NCBI RefSeq assembly: GCF_000764305.2 | Contig: NW_025944888.1 | Span: forward strand, 6,856-70,855 | Source: Hyalella azteca | Lineage: Eukaryota > Arthropoda > Malacostraca > Amphipoda > Hyalellidae | Length of the DNA stretch: 64,000 nt | Reading direction: 5' to 3' | In this document: in pieces, positions 34,901 through 45,976 of the stretch | How the letters are laid out: every line of letters starts with the position of its first letter | Numbering within the stretch: position 1 is the first letter of the stretch | Translations under genes and position numbers: made by a program | The notes under the pieces: generated by a model | The model's input: the letters and a program-made list of their open reading frames with translations, nothing else | The model's database searches: none | Told to the model about the DNA's origin: nothing

Positions 34901-36780
34901 TAATTAACCGATTACTGAAACATAATTGAACTCTTCTTTTCTTCATTTCCGCACCTCCTTGTAACATCTCAACTTCCCCATTCATCCTTTTCAAATTCCT
35001 TTAAGTAATTTCACTACTCAATGCGTCATTCCCCACTGCGAATGGTTTATCAATTTCATCATTCCCCAAGTGCCCATTCCTTTCAATGATTTTTCCCCAA
35101 CTATCCATTCCTCTATATGGTTTCTAAAATTCCTCTATTCCACCATTTCGCACTCCTTTTTTCCCATTCCGCACTCCTTCCCCAACTTCTCAAATTCCTC
35201 CACTTCACACATATTCTAACATATTCTTTCAATTATTTAGATTTTCATCGACTTTCCCTCTTCTTCTATTTTTCTCGTGCCTGTTTTCTTCTGCCGTCTT
35301 CTCCTCACTCACTGCCCCTCTCCCTCTATTTCCTCACTTCCGACATATGCATTTTCTTATTATTCTATTTAACAATTTCACTTCTACCCTTACTCGTTGG
35401 ACTTTTCAAGCTTTTCACTCCCACTACTGTTCTCCTCTCCACCTAATTTCTCACTGTTTCCCTTCTAGGCTCTCCCTACTACTAATCACCCCCTGTTCCT
35501 CTCCCCCTAATCCATCCCCCCATTTCAGGGGTTCTAATTACACTGCACCCCTCAAAAATGGTGCTTATTAAAGCACGATGCCGGAGTAACTTTAATTATC
35601 GGACGTTTGGAATTGCTTCTTCGCCCCTCGTCTCCATTCCCCTTCCCCCTCCCTTCCTTTAACACTCCTTCCCCCTCTCTCTTCCCTCCTCCCTTCTTGC
35701 ACTCCCACTATATGCTCCATTTTTTTCTCATTTTCCATTCCAATTCCTCACCCGTTCATTCCCATCACTTTCTATATCCACCATTTCTCACTGCATTATC
35801 ACTATTATCTTAATCGTCATTCTTCCTATCATTATTTAATCCTTATGTTTACATGCAAATCTCCCCATACTTTGTCCGTTTGCTGCTGTGTTATTCCTAC
35901 CTACCAACCGAGCGACAAATAAAGTTCATTAAATGCAAACATTTGCTCTATCACGACAAACCTACACAGCTGCCTTCATTTATCATGTGTACAGTGCTAT
36001 AACGTCTATATATGTCTTGTATACAAGCACTATTTACTTAATGTTTACAATATTATATCAGGTTTGTAATGCTATATTATATTTCTAATATATTCTTATT
36101 ATATTATAAATTATTATTATCTTATCTAATATAATCTTATTATTATAATCATACATATATTCTTCTTGAACCAGCTCTCCCATCCTGCTTACCAATTTAT
36201 CGTATCCTTCGCCAATTGCTCTTGTTTCCCTCACGCTCTATTCTCCATTCCTCTTCAATCATATATACTAATTTTCATTTATTCCTCCACCACTCCTCTC
36301 CCTCCCTCACACCTCCCCACTCTTCTCGCTCCCCCACTTCATCAACTTCCCTACTCCCCTCTTCATACCTCCCTCCAGTATTCATACCACCTTCCCCTCT
36401 TCATACAAATTTCCCCTCTTCATACCAATCTCCCTTTTTCATACCATTCTCCTCTCTACATTCCACTCTCACCACCCTCCTCTATTCATCCAACTCCTCT
36501 CTCTTCATCCCACTCGTCTCTTCCTACCACTCTTTTTTTATAATACGCTTCCCTCTTTATATCCCTTTTCATACCAGTCTTTTCTCTTCAGCCCATTTTT
36601 TAATCTTCATACCACTCTTTCCTCCCAACCACCTCCCATCTTAGCGCATGGTTCCTTTATTCTCCTCTCCCACTATTTGTCATCTTCCTCCTCTTTTATC
36701 CCTCTTCCCCCTCTTCGTACTTCCCCTCGTATCCCCCCGCTCATCTCCATGCCCCCCAATCATAGGGGGGACTACACTCC
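34901..36780. repeat. Long polypyrimidine-rich region
   Basis: C/T-rich on the plus strand, interrupted by an A/T-rich stretch at 35840-36150. TTCATACCA and CCTCTTCATAC words recur at 36360-36630. Frames full of Ser, Pro, Leu and Phe follow from the composition. Confidence 0.6.
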
Positions 36781-36839
36781 CCACATGTGGGACGCGCGGA
36801 TTAATTAAAGCAACGACGGTAATTGCTCGGCTGCCGTCA

Positions 36840-37120
36840 CGGCCCGGGTGCCACCTTGGACGGGTGGAAGGGGGGGGTCCGGATCCCTCCTCGGCGGGGT
36901 GAAAGGGGGACCCGGTCCCACCTTAGCAGGAAAGTGGGGGCCCGGGCCCTACCTTGCCGGAGGAAAGAGGCTCCCGGGCCCACGTTGGCGGAGGGAAAGG
37001 GGTGCCCGGGCCCACGTTGGCGGGGAAGTGGAGGGGCCTGGGCTCCAACTTGGCTGGGGGAAAGAAGGGTTCGGGCCTTTCCGTGGTGGGGGTGGCGGGA
37101 GAAGGAGGGCCCTGGTATAA
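36840..37120. repeat. GC-rich degenerate array, GGCCCACCTTGGCGG type
   Basis: About eight units of 33-37 bp with CCCGGGCCCACGTTGGCGGA and AAAGGGGT. Related in pattern to 38655-38935. Confidence 0.85.
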
Positions 37121-37892
37121 CCTTGGCGTGATCAGGTTTTAAAATTTTAAAATGATTTTTTTTTGCATCGTTGTTTTCATTTTATTATTGATCGGCTATT
37201 GCTTTAATTCAGTCAGGTTGCGACCGTTACGTCTTATAGGCTTTAATTGGAGTATTCGCGTATATATAGGCATAAGCTTACGGCATAAATCGTACAGAGA
37301 GAGGGTTTGAATGAACACTGGTACGTTTAATATTAAATTGGAATATTCCAGTTCACATCCTACGTTAACCTAAATCTCTGGTACAAGAAAAGGGTAATTC
37401 AAACAAAGCCAAAGTTGAAAATCTACCAGTTTACATCACTGAAATCTCCTACTTTGCATACATGTTGAACCGTAGAACGCTCCCGTAGAATGGTGCGACT
37501 CCCGCAAACGACCGTACCTCACGAGCATGTTTGCGGTCGTATTTCGAGCGGCCGTACCGCAGCTGTCTCTTCACGGTCTCGCTGTATTCATAACCGTTAT
37601 CTTAGATTGACGTATCACGGTCGGTGTGACCGCAGAATTTAAATAACGACCGTACTTCTGAAAAGTAGCATCCGTCTTCATCGTCGATGGTCTTACTCCA
37701 AGCTTGTTACCGTGCCACTTCTTCTGATGATGAATGTGACCGTATTGCTGCTGATGATGATGATTTTAAGTGGCCATACTGAGCTGATGACCGTACCGAT
37801 AAGTATTGTTATGCAGAGCTCGGTGCTTGAAGGTTCTCATTGCCGGCTTTATAATTGTTCAACGTCTCGTGGCCTCTCGTTTTGTCTCGGGT
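37121..37892. other. No gene; cluster of GACCGTA words
   Basis: A/T-rich to 37480. Then GACCGTA, GGCCGTACC, GCGGTCGT and related words occur about ten times up to 37800, at irregular spacing. Confidence 0.5.
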
Positions 37893-37960
37893 GGCCTTTC
37901 TCGTTGTCTCGCGTTGTCTTGCGTTGTCTCGTGTTGTCTTGCGTTGTCTCGCGTTGTCGC
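37893..37960. repeat. 11-bp minisatellite TCGCGTTGTCT
   Basis: Six copies with C/T variation (TTGCGTTGTCT, TCGTGTTGTCT). Confidence 0.9.
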
Positions 37961-38359
37961 AGCCGTAGTGTTGATGCCCATCGTACATAAATATGTTGAA
38001 GTCATGGCCATTCTTTGTTGATTTAAGACGCGCTTACAGGAATCGTACCTGCCTCGATGAGTCTAAGTTCCTCGCGACAGCTAATGTACGTGAACGTGAA
38101 ACCGCCGGCCTCACGGCCGCGGTCGGCACGACGCCCGCGGATTGTAGACCGTACTTGCGCGAACGTAATTTCAGAAGACAACAATTGGCGTGAATTTTGA
38201 GGTCCTTATTTAAAAAGACCGGTATCGTGCACAGTGAAGCCTACCACTCGAAATGACGCTGAATTCCTCAACTGATGGACTTTTCCTCGCGATAGGCTCG
38301 CCGACGTTCAATGTAAACAACACCCTGTCGCACGGCCACGAAACAACCGCGTCTTACAC
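37961..38359. other. No gene recognised
   Basis: Complex sequence. Short frames without motifs. Confidence 0.45.
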
Positions 38360-38600
38360 ACTCTATATCACTTCAACCCACTATATCTACCCACTTCAAC
38401 CCACAGTCTACCCTCTTCAACCTACACTATATACCAATTCAGCCCATTATATACCCACTTCAACCCACTATCTACCCTCTTTAACACACACTCTATAGCG
38501 CTTCAGCCCACTATATTTACCCGTTTCAATACAGTATCTACCTACATCAACCCACACTTCATATTGCTTCAACCCGCATTCTTTTATTCTCAACACCTGC
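38360..38600. repeat. Degenerate CACTTCAACCCACTATCTAC array
   Basis: CTTCAACCCA and CTATATACC words recur about ten times at 19-25-bp spacing. Confidence 0.75.
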
Positions 38601-38654
38601 ACACAAGCTATGTTCAATATCACTATACGAAATAGTCAGAATTACCTATATTAT

Positions 38655-38935
38655 ATTCAGGCGGGGGTAGGGGGAGATGAGGGGTCACTGTGTTACCTCG
38701 GCGGGAGTAAGGGATGCCTGGTCCTTCCCTTGGCGAGAGGATGGGGGTATCCAGGTCTAACTTTAGAGGGGGAATGGAGGGCCCAGCTAGGTGTTAATTT
38801 GACGTAGGGAAAGAGGGGCCTGGTTCTTACCTTAACGTATGGTTCTTACCTTGGCGAAGGGAAAGGAGGGCATTGGTCTTGCCTTGAGAAGGGAATAAGG
38901 GGTCCGGGCCTTACATTGACGGGGAAAGGGGGTTT
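38655..38935. repeat. Degenerate array related to 36.8-37.1 kb
   Basis: TTACCTCGGCGGGAGTAAGG, CCTTCCCTTGGCGAGAGGAT and TTACCTTGGCGAAGGGAAAG repeat at about 35-45-bp spacing, resembling the units at 36840-37120. Confidence 0.7.
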
Positions 38936-38989
38936 GATAATACGGAGATATTATAAAGAAACACTAGGAGAATTTAGTCAAAATTCATC

Positions 38990-39045
38990 CAAATAGCGAT
39001 ACAATTTTTGCCCTTCGTGTGAGTAATCCTGACCCAGTTTGCACA
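38990..39045 (+). repeat. Dispersed hairpin element R2, copy 4
   Basis: ATACAATTTTTGCC, then GTGTGAGTAATCCTGACCCA and GTTTG, aligning with the other three copies. Confidence 0.6.
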
Positions 39046-39089
39046 TAAGGAGGGTGGAATGTGCCGATGTCTGAGGAGTGAACGATTTG

Positions 39090-39960
39090 TGGTATGCTAT
39101 GGAAAAAGAAAAGAGGAATAAGGAAAGAGAAAAAATGAAAGAGGAATAGGGGAAAAGGAATAAAGGAAGGGGAATATGAGTAGAGTAATAAGGGGATAGG
39201 AATAACGAAAGAGCAACAAGAGAAGAGGAATAAGGAATAGGAATAAGGAAAGAGCAAGAACGGAAGAGAAATAAGGAAATAAGAATGAGGGAAGAAAAAC
39301 ATGGAAAGAAAAATAAGAGAAGAAGAAGGGAAGAGGAAGAAGTGAAGAAGTTAAGAGGAATATATGAAAGAAGAACGAGGGAAGAAGAATAGGGATGAAT
39401 AAATGGAAAGGAATATATGAAGATGAATGAGGGATGAGGAATAAATGAAGAGGAATAAGGGAAGAGGCATGTAAGGGAAGAGGAATAAATGAAGAGGAAT
39501 AAGGGAAGAGGCATGTAAGGGAAGAGGAATAAGTGAAGATTCGGGAATGTAGGAAGGAAGAGCCTCATCTAATTTCATCACATTGACCTCCTGCCGGGAT
39601 AATGCGAGAGCGTGGAGGAATTGGGGAAGAGAGGGGAATGCTGGAGTAACGAGAGGGATGGGTGATATTTGCCTTAACTGCTTGAAAAAGTAGCATGAAA
39701 AATGAAATTGAACAGAGGACGTGATAGTGTGGAGTATGTGATAACATGAAGTATTTGATAACATTAAGTATGTGATAGCATGAAAGAAACGACAGAATGA
39801 AGTATTTGATACCATGAAGTGTGCTATGACATGAAGAATGTGAGAGCATGGATGATTAATTCTCATAGCAGGAATAATGAAATGTCATGAAAGGTGTGCT
39901 AGTATGAAGAACGCGACAGCATTAATGAAGTTACACCGCAGAAGATGCTATATCATGGAG
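39090..39960. repeat. Polypurine array, then GATAACATGAAGTA array
   Basis: 39090-39560: AAGAGGAATAAGGAAAGAG-type repeats of about 18-20 bp. 39715-39960: GTGATAACATGAAGTATTTG-type units of about 19 bp. Minus-strand Ser/Phe/Leu frames are by-products. Confidence 0.75.
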
Positions 39961-40219
39961 TCTGTATAGATACGGTAGCATGAATATCTCATAATCATGC
40001 AGGATATCGCAGTGAAATTTATGTTGTTGCATGATGAATAAAATGTAAACGGGCATAAGCTGCAACATCAAAAGATGCTTCCGATGATGCGCTATTTAAT
40101 TGGTAAGTGAGTCATAGCTGTGTATGTAAACGCTATTGTATTCTTTAACAAAGCGTTATTACTTACTGTAAACGAAATATAATTTGTAGGGCTGATCATT
40201 CATTTTCGTTCAGAATGAG
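39961..40219. other. No gene recognised
   Basis: A/T-rich unique DNA. Confidence 0.4.
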
Positions 40220-40530
40220 ACGACAAAAAAAATTAATTAGTGCGAGCCTCAAAAATTGGCGTTCCGAACAAATGCAAATGGGGCCGTACATAAAAATAGC
40301 GCCTAACAGAAGAAAATTGACTTACAAGTAAAAATTGTGTCCCGGTAAAAAGGGGCCCGTGGCAGAGAAAAAAAGGCTGTATTGGTAAAATGTTGAGGGC
40401 CCATGAGGTGATCTGGCGGCCGAGCAGCGGCATCTTTATGTGGCGCAGCCAAACACTCATTTAACTTCCAAATAAATAAAGGCCGGGGCTATAATTGACT
40501 CCAAATGTAATTAAGACTGCGACAAAAATA
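40220..40530. other. Candidate conserved noncoding island
   Basis: Complex, balanced sequence between low-complexity flanks: AAAAAAAATTAATTAGTGCG, GAGGTGATCTGGCGGCCGAG, ATCTTTATGTGGCGCAGCCA, GACTCCAAATGTAATTAAGA. No convincing frame. The TAATTA-like cores and base mix suggest regulatory DNA, but only comparison with other species could show it. Confidence 0.4.
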
Positions 40531-43329
40531 AAGTGTTGCTCCCCCACCTCCACCCACCTCTCTCACTTTCCCACATTTCCCCAACCTCCCCTTCTAAGAC
40601 GCTCTTCAATTCATCAGTTCGTCCCCTCCAATGGTACTTCTTAGCCTTTCTGTCACTCCGTCTTTTGACTCTCTTCCACTTCCTGCGGTTCTGGCCCTTC
40701 TCTTACACCTCTTCCTTTTAACTTGATCGTATTCTTGCATCTCCTCCTACCCTTCAAAGTGTCTCTCACTCTTCATATTCCTCTAACTCGTCCTTAGTCT
40801 CACTTCCTCTTACTCCGGTAGCCTCTTTATTCTTCGGTAGCCCCAACTCATTTTTCATGTCGCTCTCCCTCTTCACACTCACACTTCCCTCGACCCTCTT
40901 TTCCACAGTAAATAAATACTTTTACTTTCCTTTTTGTCCACTAGTGTTATTCCACCTGCTGAAATCTCAATACGCAAATGGAACATTTATTTCAGAAACA
41001 ATCACGTCAAATCATCCCTCTTCATCGTCACTCACTCTTTCCTAATGTTTGATGATTTACGATTGCCATGAACTGACCTAGCGAGAATGAATAATGAGAA
41101 TGGCGACTCCCACACTACTACATACCTTCTTTTCCATTCCTCGCAGAAGGTATGATCCGCTACTGTTCCCCATCCACACCTTTTCCATCTCCTCCCCCAT
41201 TACCGGCTTCATTTCTTCCCCATTTACCCCCTTCCCACAATAGCTACTTTGGCTTCAAGCTTCATTTCTTTCTCCCTTCCAATCCCCTCCCACAAGAACT
41301 GCTTCATTTCTTCTCTTCCACTCACCCCTCCTAAAACCTACTAAATTTCTTCCCCTTCCACCTTCTCCCCAAGACCTGCTTTATTCCTCCCCCCTTCACA
41401 GCCCCCCCAGCCCCAGCTGTCAATGCAGGCCGTCATCGCGCAGTTTTACCCGCCTAATGAGCCCCGCACTAATTAGGCCCCCAGACCTGCCATCTTTACA
41501 TGCCGCACGCATCCCGAGCGTCTCTAACTTTTTCCTTCGGTCCCAATAACATCAATTTTATTGTTGATGCTACGCTGTGGCAGCTGCAACCCCTGCCTCA
41601 TGTAGCCGACGGTGGTGTGTAGTTGCGGGTGGGATGTCGGGTAGTACGGGTGCTAGGCTCGGTGGTACGCAGGTCTACGAGAGGGGTGCGGCATTTGGTG
41701 GTTCAACCGTTAGTGGGATGCCAACGTTGTGTAGGATGAAGTCCTCGGCCAGATTTTGAGTTTGTGGAGACGTAACTCTGGTCATCTCCCACCCTCGCTG
41801 GAATGCTGCAAAATTCATAATTCGCCATCCCTGCATATCTCTTTATTGCAGTCCTATCTCTGTTTCTGCCAGCAACGCTCACGCGCAACCCGACAGAAAT
41901 TATAGTGTATATGATAGCGACCCCGGTAGTGTATCAGATGGTGCATATCCCGGTAGCAGAAATAGGGTGTGAGATGATAAAGTGTACAAAACAATTACAA
42001 TATAATTATTTAAACATGTACTATCGCGGATTTCACCTATCGCAGCCGATGTGAGAAACGTAACACTTGCGATAGGTTACTGAGGTATTACTGAAGTTCC
42101 ATTAAATTAATTGTTATAAAAACGTTCCCGCGACTTCCGGCAACCTGCCTTACTACGTCACGATGGCGTCATCAATTCTCAATATTTCAATGAACTAAGC
42201 TGACTGACCTGAAATGAGGCCTGAGGAGTGTCCACTGGAAAGTCTGCATATTAAATCCATTTTTAGTCGAGTAATTTACGGATCGGTAACGTTATAGACG
42301 CAATTAAATGATTGGAATGAGCTCAGTATCCTAAGTATATGTTTCCGACCTAGCAGTCACAGGCCACGATGGATCCACCCTCATTCGGGCCAGCTGATGC
42401 ACGATGCTGTTGCTTGCTTCTCGCTGCTGGTAGTAGAGCAGGGGCTGGGACAGCCTATTCTGGGACAGCACCTATTTTGCGAACTAAAGCTTTACTGTGT
42501 AATAATTGTTATGTAATACCATCAAAATTAATTACTCACGATAAACAGTATTTTGTTACATTAATTTGAAAATGGTAGCGAAATTATTCCAGAACGGTGG
42601 TTTGCGGTACGCTGAGACCGTGTCCATGTCCCAGGACCTTCTCATTCTTCAAGCCAGGACCTTCCAATATAAAAAAGAAATTTACCGTTCACCGCCAAAT
42701 ATACGCAGAAAGAGATACCAGGCTCTTCGTCATCTTTATCGGAAGAAAACGTACGTATTTTAAATTATACATCTACAGCAACAGACGAAGAATTGCAGCT
42801 AGGAAAAAGTTTACTAATCTTCAAAACCAATACCGAGAGAACCAAAGCTTCATGATTGCGTTCATGTATAATTTGGTTTTACAGAGCCAAAAACACATCA
42901 CATAAGCCTAACAACAAAGCCAAAAGACGAAAATGACGATTATGAAATATTTTATTATGGTTGTACAGAATAATCGGAATTTTTTTATTTCCGGATGCAA
43001 CAGGTGCTGTAAAAGTCCGTATAGGAAACATTAAAGTCATTCATAGCAACCCAACTAAATGCATAACAATAAAGAGAGGAAACTATAACCTAAAATTTGG
43101 CACCAATTTGATGATATTTTAATTTGGTAAAGTGTCCTAATTTACCTGCAGCCCTCGATCCATCCGTCTGCGAGAGAGTCGATTCGTGCCATAGTTTGAA
43201 TCGCGCCTTTCCCCCTCACCACCTCGCATATTTTATCGTGGTTGCCGTACCGGCCGAAATAGGCGTCCCACTGCCACCTATCAAGAAGTATGCGAAAACC
43301 GTGTATTCGTCATCACTACCGTCGCCAGC
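40531..43329. other. No gene recognised
   Basis: C/T-rich 40531-41400, then a short complex stretch (41400-41520, CCGCCTAATGAGCCCCGCAC). From 41520 to 43329 mixed A/T-rich sequence. Frames at 41577-41890 and 42369-42905 lack motifs and are not supported. Confidence 0.45.
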
Positions 43330-43819
43330 ATGGGCGTACACCTTACCATGCTCGACGCCGGCCCTCGACCTACCACCTTTGAGCCTCTATGTGCTAGCTA
43401 GGGTAACCTGCACTTCGTGCACATATGTATAGGTGTTGTAGTCACCATCTATCGCGACTTTGCTAGATCATGTCCTTTCCACCGGCGATGTAAACGTTCG
43501 ACTGGATCGCGTCGACGACCCATCGGCGCGTCAGCTGAACGATCTGCTGTCCACCTTCGCCATGGTTTGACACGTGACCTTGCCGACGCACGACACGGGC
43601 GGACTGCTGGATGTTGTCATCACGCCAGATGACCTTCACATTCGGCCAATCGACATCATCGAGATCGCAATTTCCGACCATCGACTACTTCGGTGGACGG
43701 TGCCATGTGTGCGCCCAATGTCAGCGTACAACACCATTACCCGTCTTCCGTGGCGCGGTCTCGACGACGATGTCTTGCTTGGGAAAGAAACTGCAGCCGT
43801 CCCAACTGTGTTGGCCTGA
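43330..43819 (+). pseudogene. Decayed non-LTR retrotransposon endonuclease
   Basis: Forward frames read TTFEPLCA near 43372, then VVTIYR near 43440, GDVNVRLDRVDDPSARQLND, LLSTFAMV, a TGA stop, HVTLPTHDTGGLLDVVITPD, ISDHRLLRW and later TRLPWRGLDDDVLL. This is the C-terminal half of an APE-type (exonuclease-endonuclease-phosphatase) domain of LINE elements, with the GDxN..LD, PTH..GGxLD and SDH catalytic-region motifs in order (GDVN here for the usual GDFN/GDLN). Internal stops and frame changes before 43440 show it is dead. No reverse transcriptase follows before the FReD cluster. Confidence 0.85.
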
Positions 43820-44129
43820 CTCATACTGGGTACTATCAGTTAATGATCTAGCCCTATCACAGTTGAATTGATTCCTAATTTATGCACAATTATAACCAAT
43901 CATTTAATTCACTACTGTGTTCGCAGTATAAATTAATTCTGTAACTAGCCAATAAAGGCAATACTTGTAAGTTAAGTCGCTAATATGCGCTACAGCAAGT
44001 TGACAGTGCCGTTACATGGGTTGCCAACTGTATAAGTACTGGCTTCAAACTGATATGTCGTGGTCGGTTCCTACTGTTACTGCCTCTCATTAAGTGCTTT
44101 CTAGAACTTAATTTTACATCCTTACACTA
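43820..44129. other. No gene recognised
   Basis: A/T-rich unique sequence. Confidence 0.4.
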
Positions 44130-44560
44130 GAAAACATAACGACCGAAACGAAGAGAAGCCAAAGGGAACAATATGAGTGCAAATCAGCTCCTCTTGTTTA
44201 GTCCGGAGGTTTGCGATCCACGCGATTGGACAATTCCAAGTGCCATCACACGGCCTCGCTGATCCTGACCTGTTCTCAAGGACTGCTACTACATTTACTT
44301 GTTATTACGTAGTGTTCTTCATGAACTAAATTCTAGGTTTGTTTAAACGTTTTCCAGCGAAGGGCCAATCGTAAATAGTACAAGCAGATGGTCAATCAGG
44401 TTAAGGATATAATACAGCTCCATTTCATAGCACATAACGCTCTCTATAGTAAATTATGGATGGTCCTACATGTCCTTCTACTAATGCTAGAGCATGTTCT
44501 TCATGTCCTACTTGAGACATGTTCATGATCGGAGTCCTACTTCATGTCCTACTTGGGACA
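44130..44560. repeat. Duplicated flank block X, copy 1
   Basis: Matches 62560-62870. The best-kept core is GGTTTGCGATCCACGCGA, AATTCCAAGTGCCATCACAC and GGCCTCGCTGATCCTGAC; then CGTAGTGTTCTTC-TGAACTAAAT and AAGGGCCAATCGT. It lies downstream of exon D (minus strand), so it is the 3' flank of a gene unit. Confidence 0.85.
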
Positions 44561-44564
44561 TGAG

Positions 44565-45096
44565 ACATGTTACATGATCTGAGACATGCTGCATGATGTG
44601 AGACATGTTACATGATCTGAGACATGTTACATGATCTGAGACATGTTACATGATCAGAAACATGTTACATGATCACATGATCTGAGACATGTTACATGAT
44701 GTGAGACATGTTACATGATCAGAAACATGTTACATGATCTGAGACATGTTACATGATCAGAGACATGTTACATGATCTGAGACATGTTACATGATCTGAG
44801 ACATGTTACATGATCAGAGACATGTTACATGATCTGAGACATGTTACATGATCTGAGACATGTTACATGATCTGAGACATGTTACATGATCAGAGACATG
44901 TTACATGATCAGAGACATGTTACATGATCAGAGACATGTTACATGATCTGAGACATGTTACATGATCTGAGACATGTTACATGATCTGAGACATGTTACA
45001 TGATCTGAGACACGTTACATGATCAGAGACGTACATGTTACATGATCTGAGACATGTTACATGATCAGAGACATGTTACATGATCTGAGACATGTT
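44565..45096. repeat. 19-bp minisatellite, GATCTGAGACATGTTACAT
   Basis: About 27 copies with GATCTGAGA, GATCAGAGA and GATCAGAAA variants. It abuts the FReD terminal exon: the last unit ends five bases before its stop codon (minus strand), so any transcript of that gene has this array as its 3' UTR or flank. Confidence 0.95.
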
Positions 45097-45100
45097 AATC

Positions 45101-45303
45101 TTAATCATTTGGTCTGATCATGTCGATGAGTTGAGTGATGTGCCTCGTGTTGTCAGATTGCCAGTACGCGAAGGGTTGATTGTAAAAATTGGACTCGCCG
45201 GCAGGTCTGTCGCGGGCGTACACGCCTGTAGGGTTCGCAGCTATAGGCAGTTAATTAATGTACCGCCAGCCACCGCCACAGTACCTCTCCGAACAGCTTT
45301 CTC
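45101..45303 (-). pseudogene. FReD terminal exon D with internal stop
   Basis: The acceptor (TTTTTTAG) precedes GA; read in the phase left by exon C it gives GESCSERYCGGGWRYIN, then TAA (45253-45251), then LPIAANPTGVYARDRPAGES, NFYNQPFAYWQSDNT, RHITQLIDMIRPND and a TAA stop. This is the C-terminal part of a fibrinogen-like domain: C..RY..GW.Y..(C), then a .NPTGVY match to the usual LNG.Y, and an MIRP ending. The internal stop lies where the second Cys of the C-terminal disulphide is expected (WxYxxC). Length with stop is 203 bases and phase is kept on both sides, so a single codon has been lost rather than the frame. It is either a pseudogene mutation, an allele, or a sequencing error. Confidence 0.85.
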
Positions 45304-45304
45304 C

Positions 45305-45460
45305 TAAAAAATATAACGCAGTACTCACTGCAGTGAGTGACAGAGAGCGCATTTTCTCGTCGACGAAAACGTGAAGTCACGGACGGACGGACGGACGGAC
45401 ATGGTGAGCACAATAGTGCATTTATTCCATAAATGAGAAAATGCGCCAAAAATTTAGAAA
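45305..45460 (+). repeat. Dispersed repeat R1, copy 2, inside the C-D intron
   Basis: Second copy of the 1123-1310 repeat. Its A-rich end (TAAAAAATATAA on the plus strand) is the polypyrimidine tract of the exon D acceptor on the minus strand, so the acceptor partly derives from the repeat. Confidence 0.85.
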
Positions 45461-45842
45461 ATATTCGGTTTATATTCGGTTTATCCAACTTGAACGTAAT
45501 AATTAAGTTGCTGACGGTCGAAAGATTAACATGTCTTGGCATTGTGTACGTTTGGTCCCTTTATTCTTTAATGGAAGGTTTGCTTGTTTTGTTTAGGAAC
45601 ATATTTGTTTTACAATAAAGAGTGATAGTACAAAAGATTCTACTATATTGGTCCCTGTGCATGAGCAGAACTCAGACTTTGATGCTGAGACAAATATCCA
45701 GTATTTCAAACCTGCATTGCCTCGGTAGAGCTATATAGTGTGACGTCGTGTGCGAGAGTACGGGGCATAATTCGAATGTTCACGATTTATTGAATGTTCA
45801 CTATATGCGTAGTTAAACTGTCCTAATTTCACTCGATCTCAC

Positions 45843-45976
45843 CATGTTTCAAATCACGATCACGATCGATGGTCGAGAACTTCATGCCGTTGTGGTAGAC
45901 GAGAGGGTCGCCGGCAGAGCTGCCCTTAGCGTCGTAGCCACCGACCCTCAGTCTGTACTCATCGCCGCTTGCCACT
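45843..45976 (-). CDS. FReD exon C (fibrinogen-related protein, internal exon)
   Basis: The minus strand reads VASGDEYRLRVGGYDAKGSS, AGDPLVYHNGMKFST, IDRDRDLKHG. This is the central FReD segment with the YRL.VGGY, AGD.L.YHNGMKFST and D.DRD signatures; the last is the region of the calcium site in this fold. Acceptor ATCAATCAG before A; donor CATG followed by GTGAGA. It is 134 bases (one base, 44 codons, one base), so it accepts the phase left by exon B and passes phase 1 to exon D. It is the only exon C in the window and is fully intact. Too short to stand out as an ORF. Confidence 0.9.

Noticed and set aside
42566..42905. Two adjacent basic frames (IRRKRYQALRHLYRK and following)
   Set aside because: No family recognised, and a frame change would be needed to link them.
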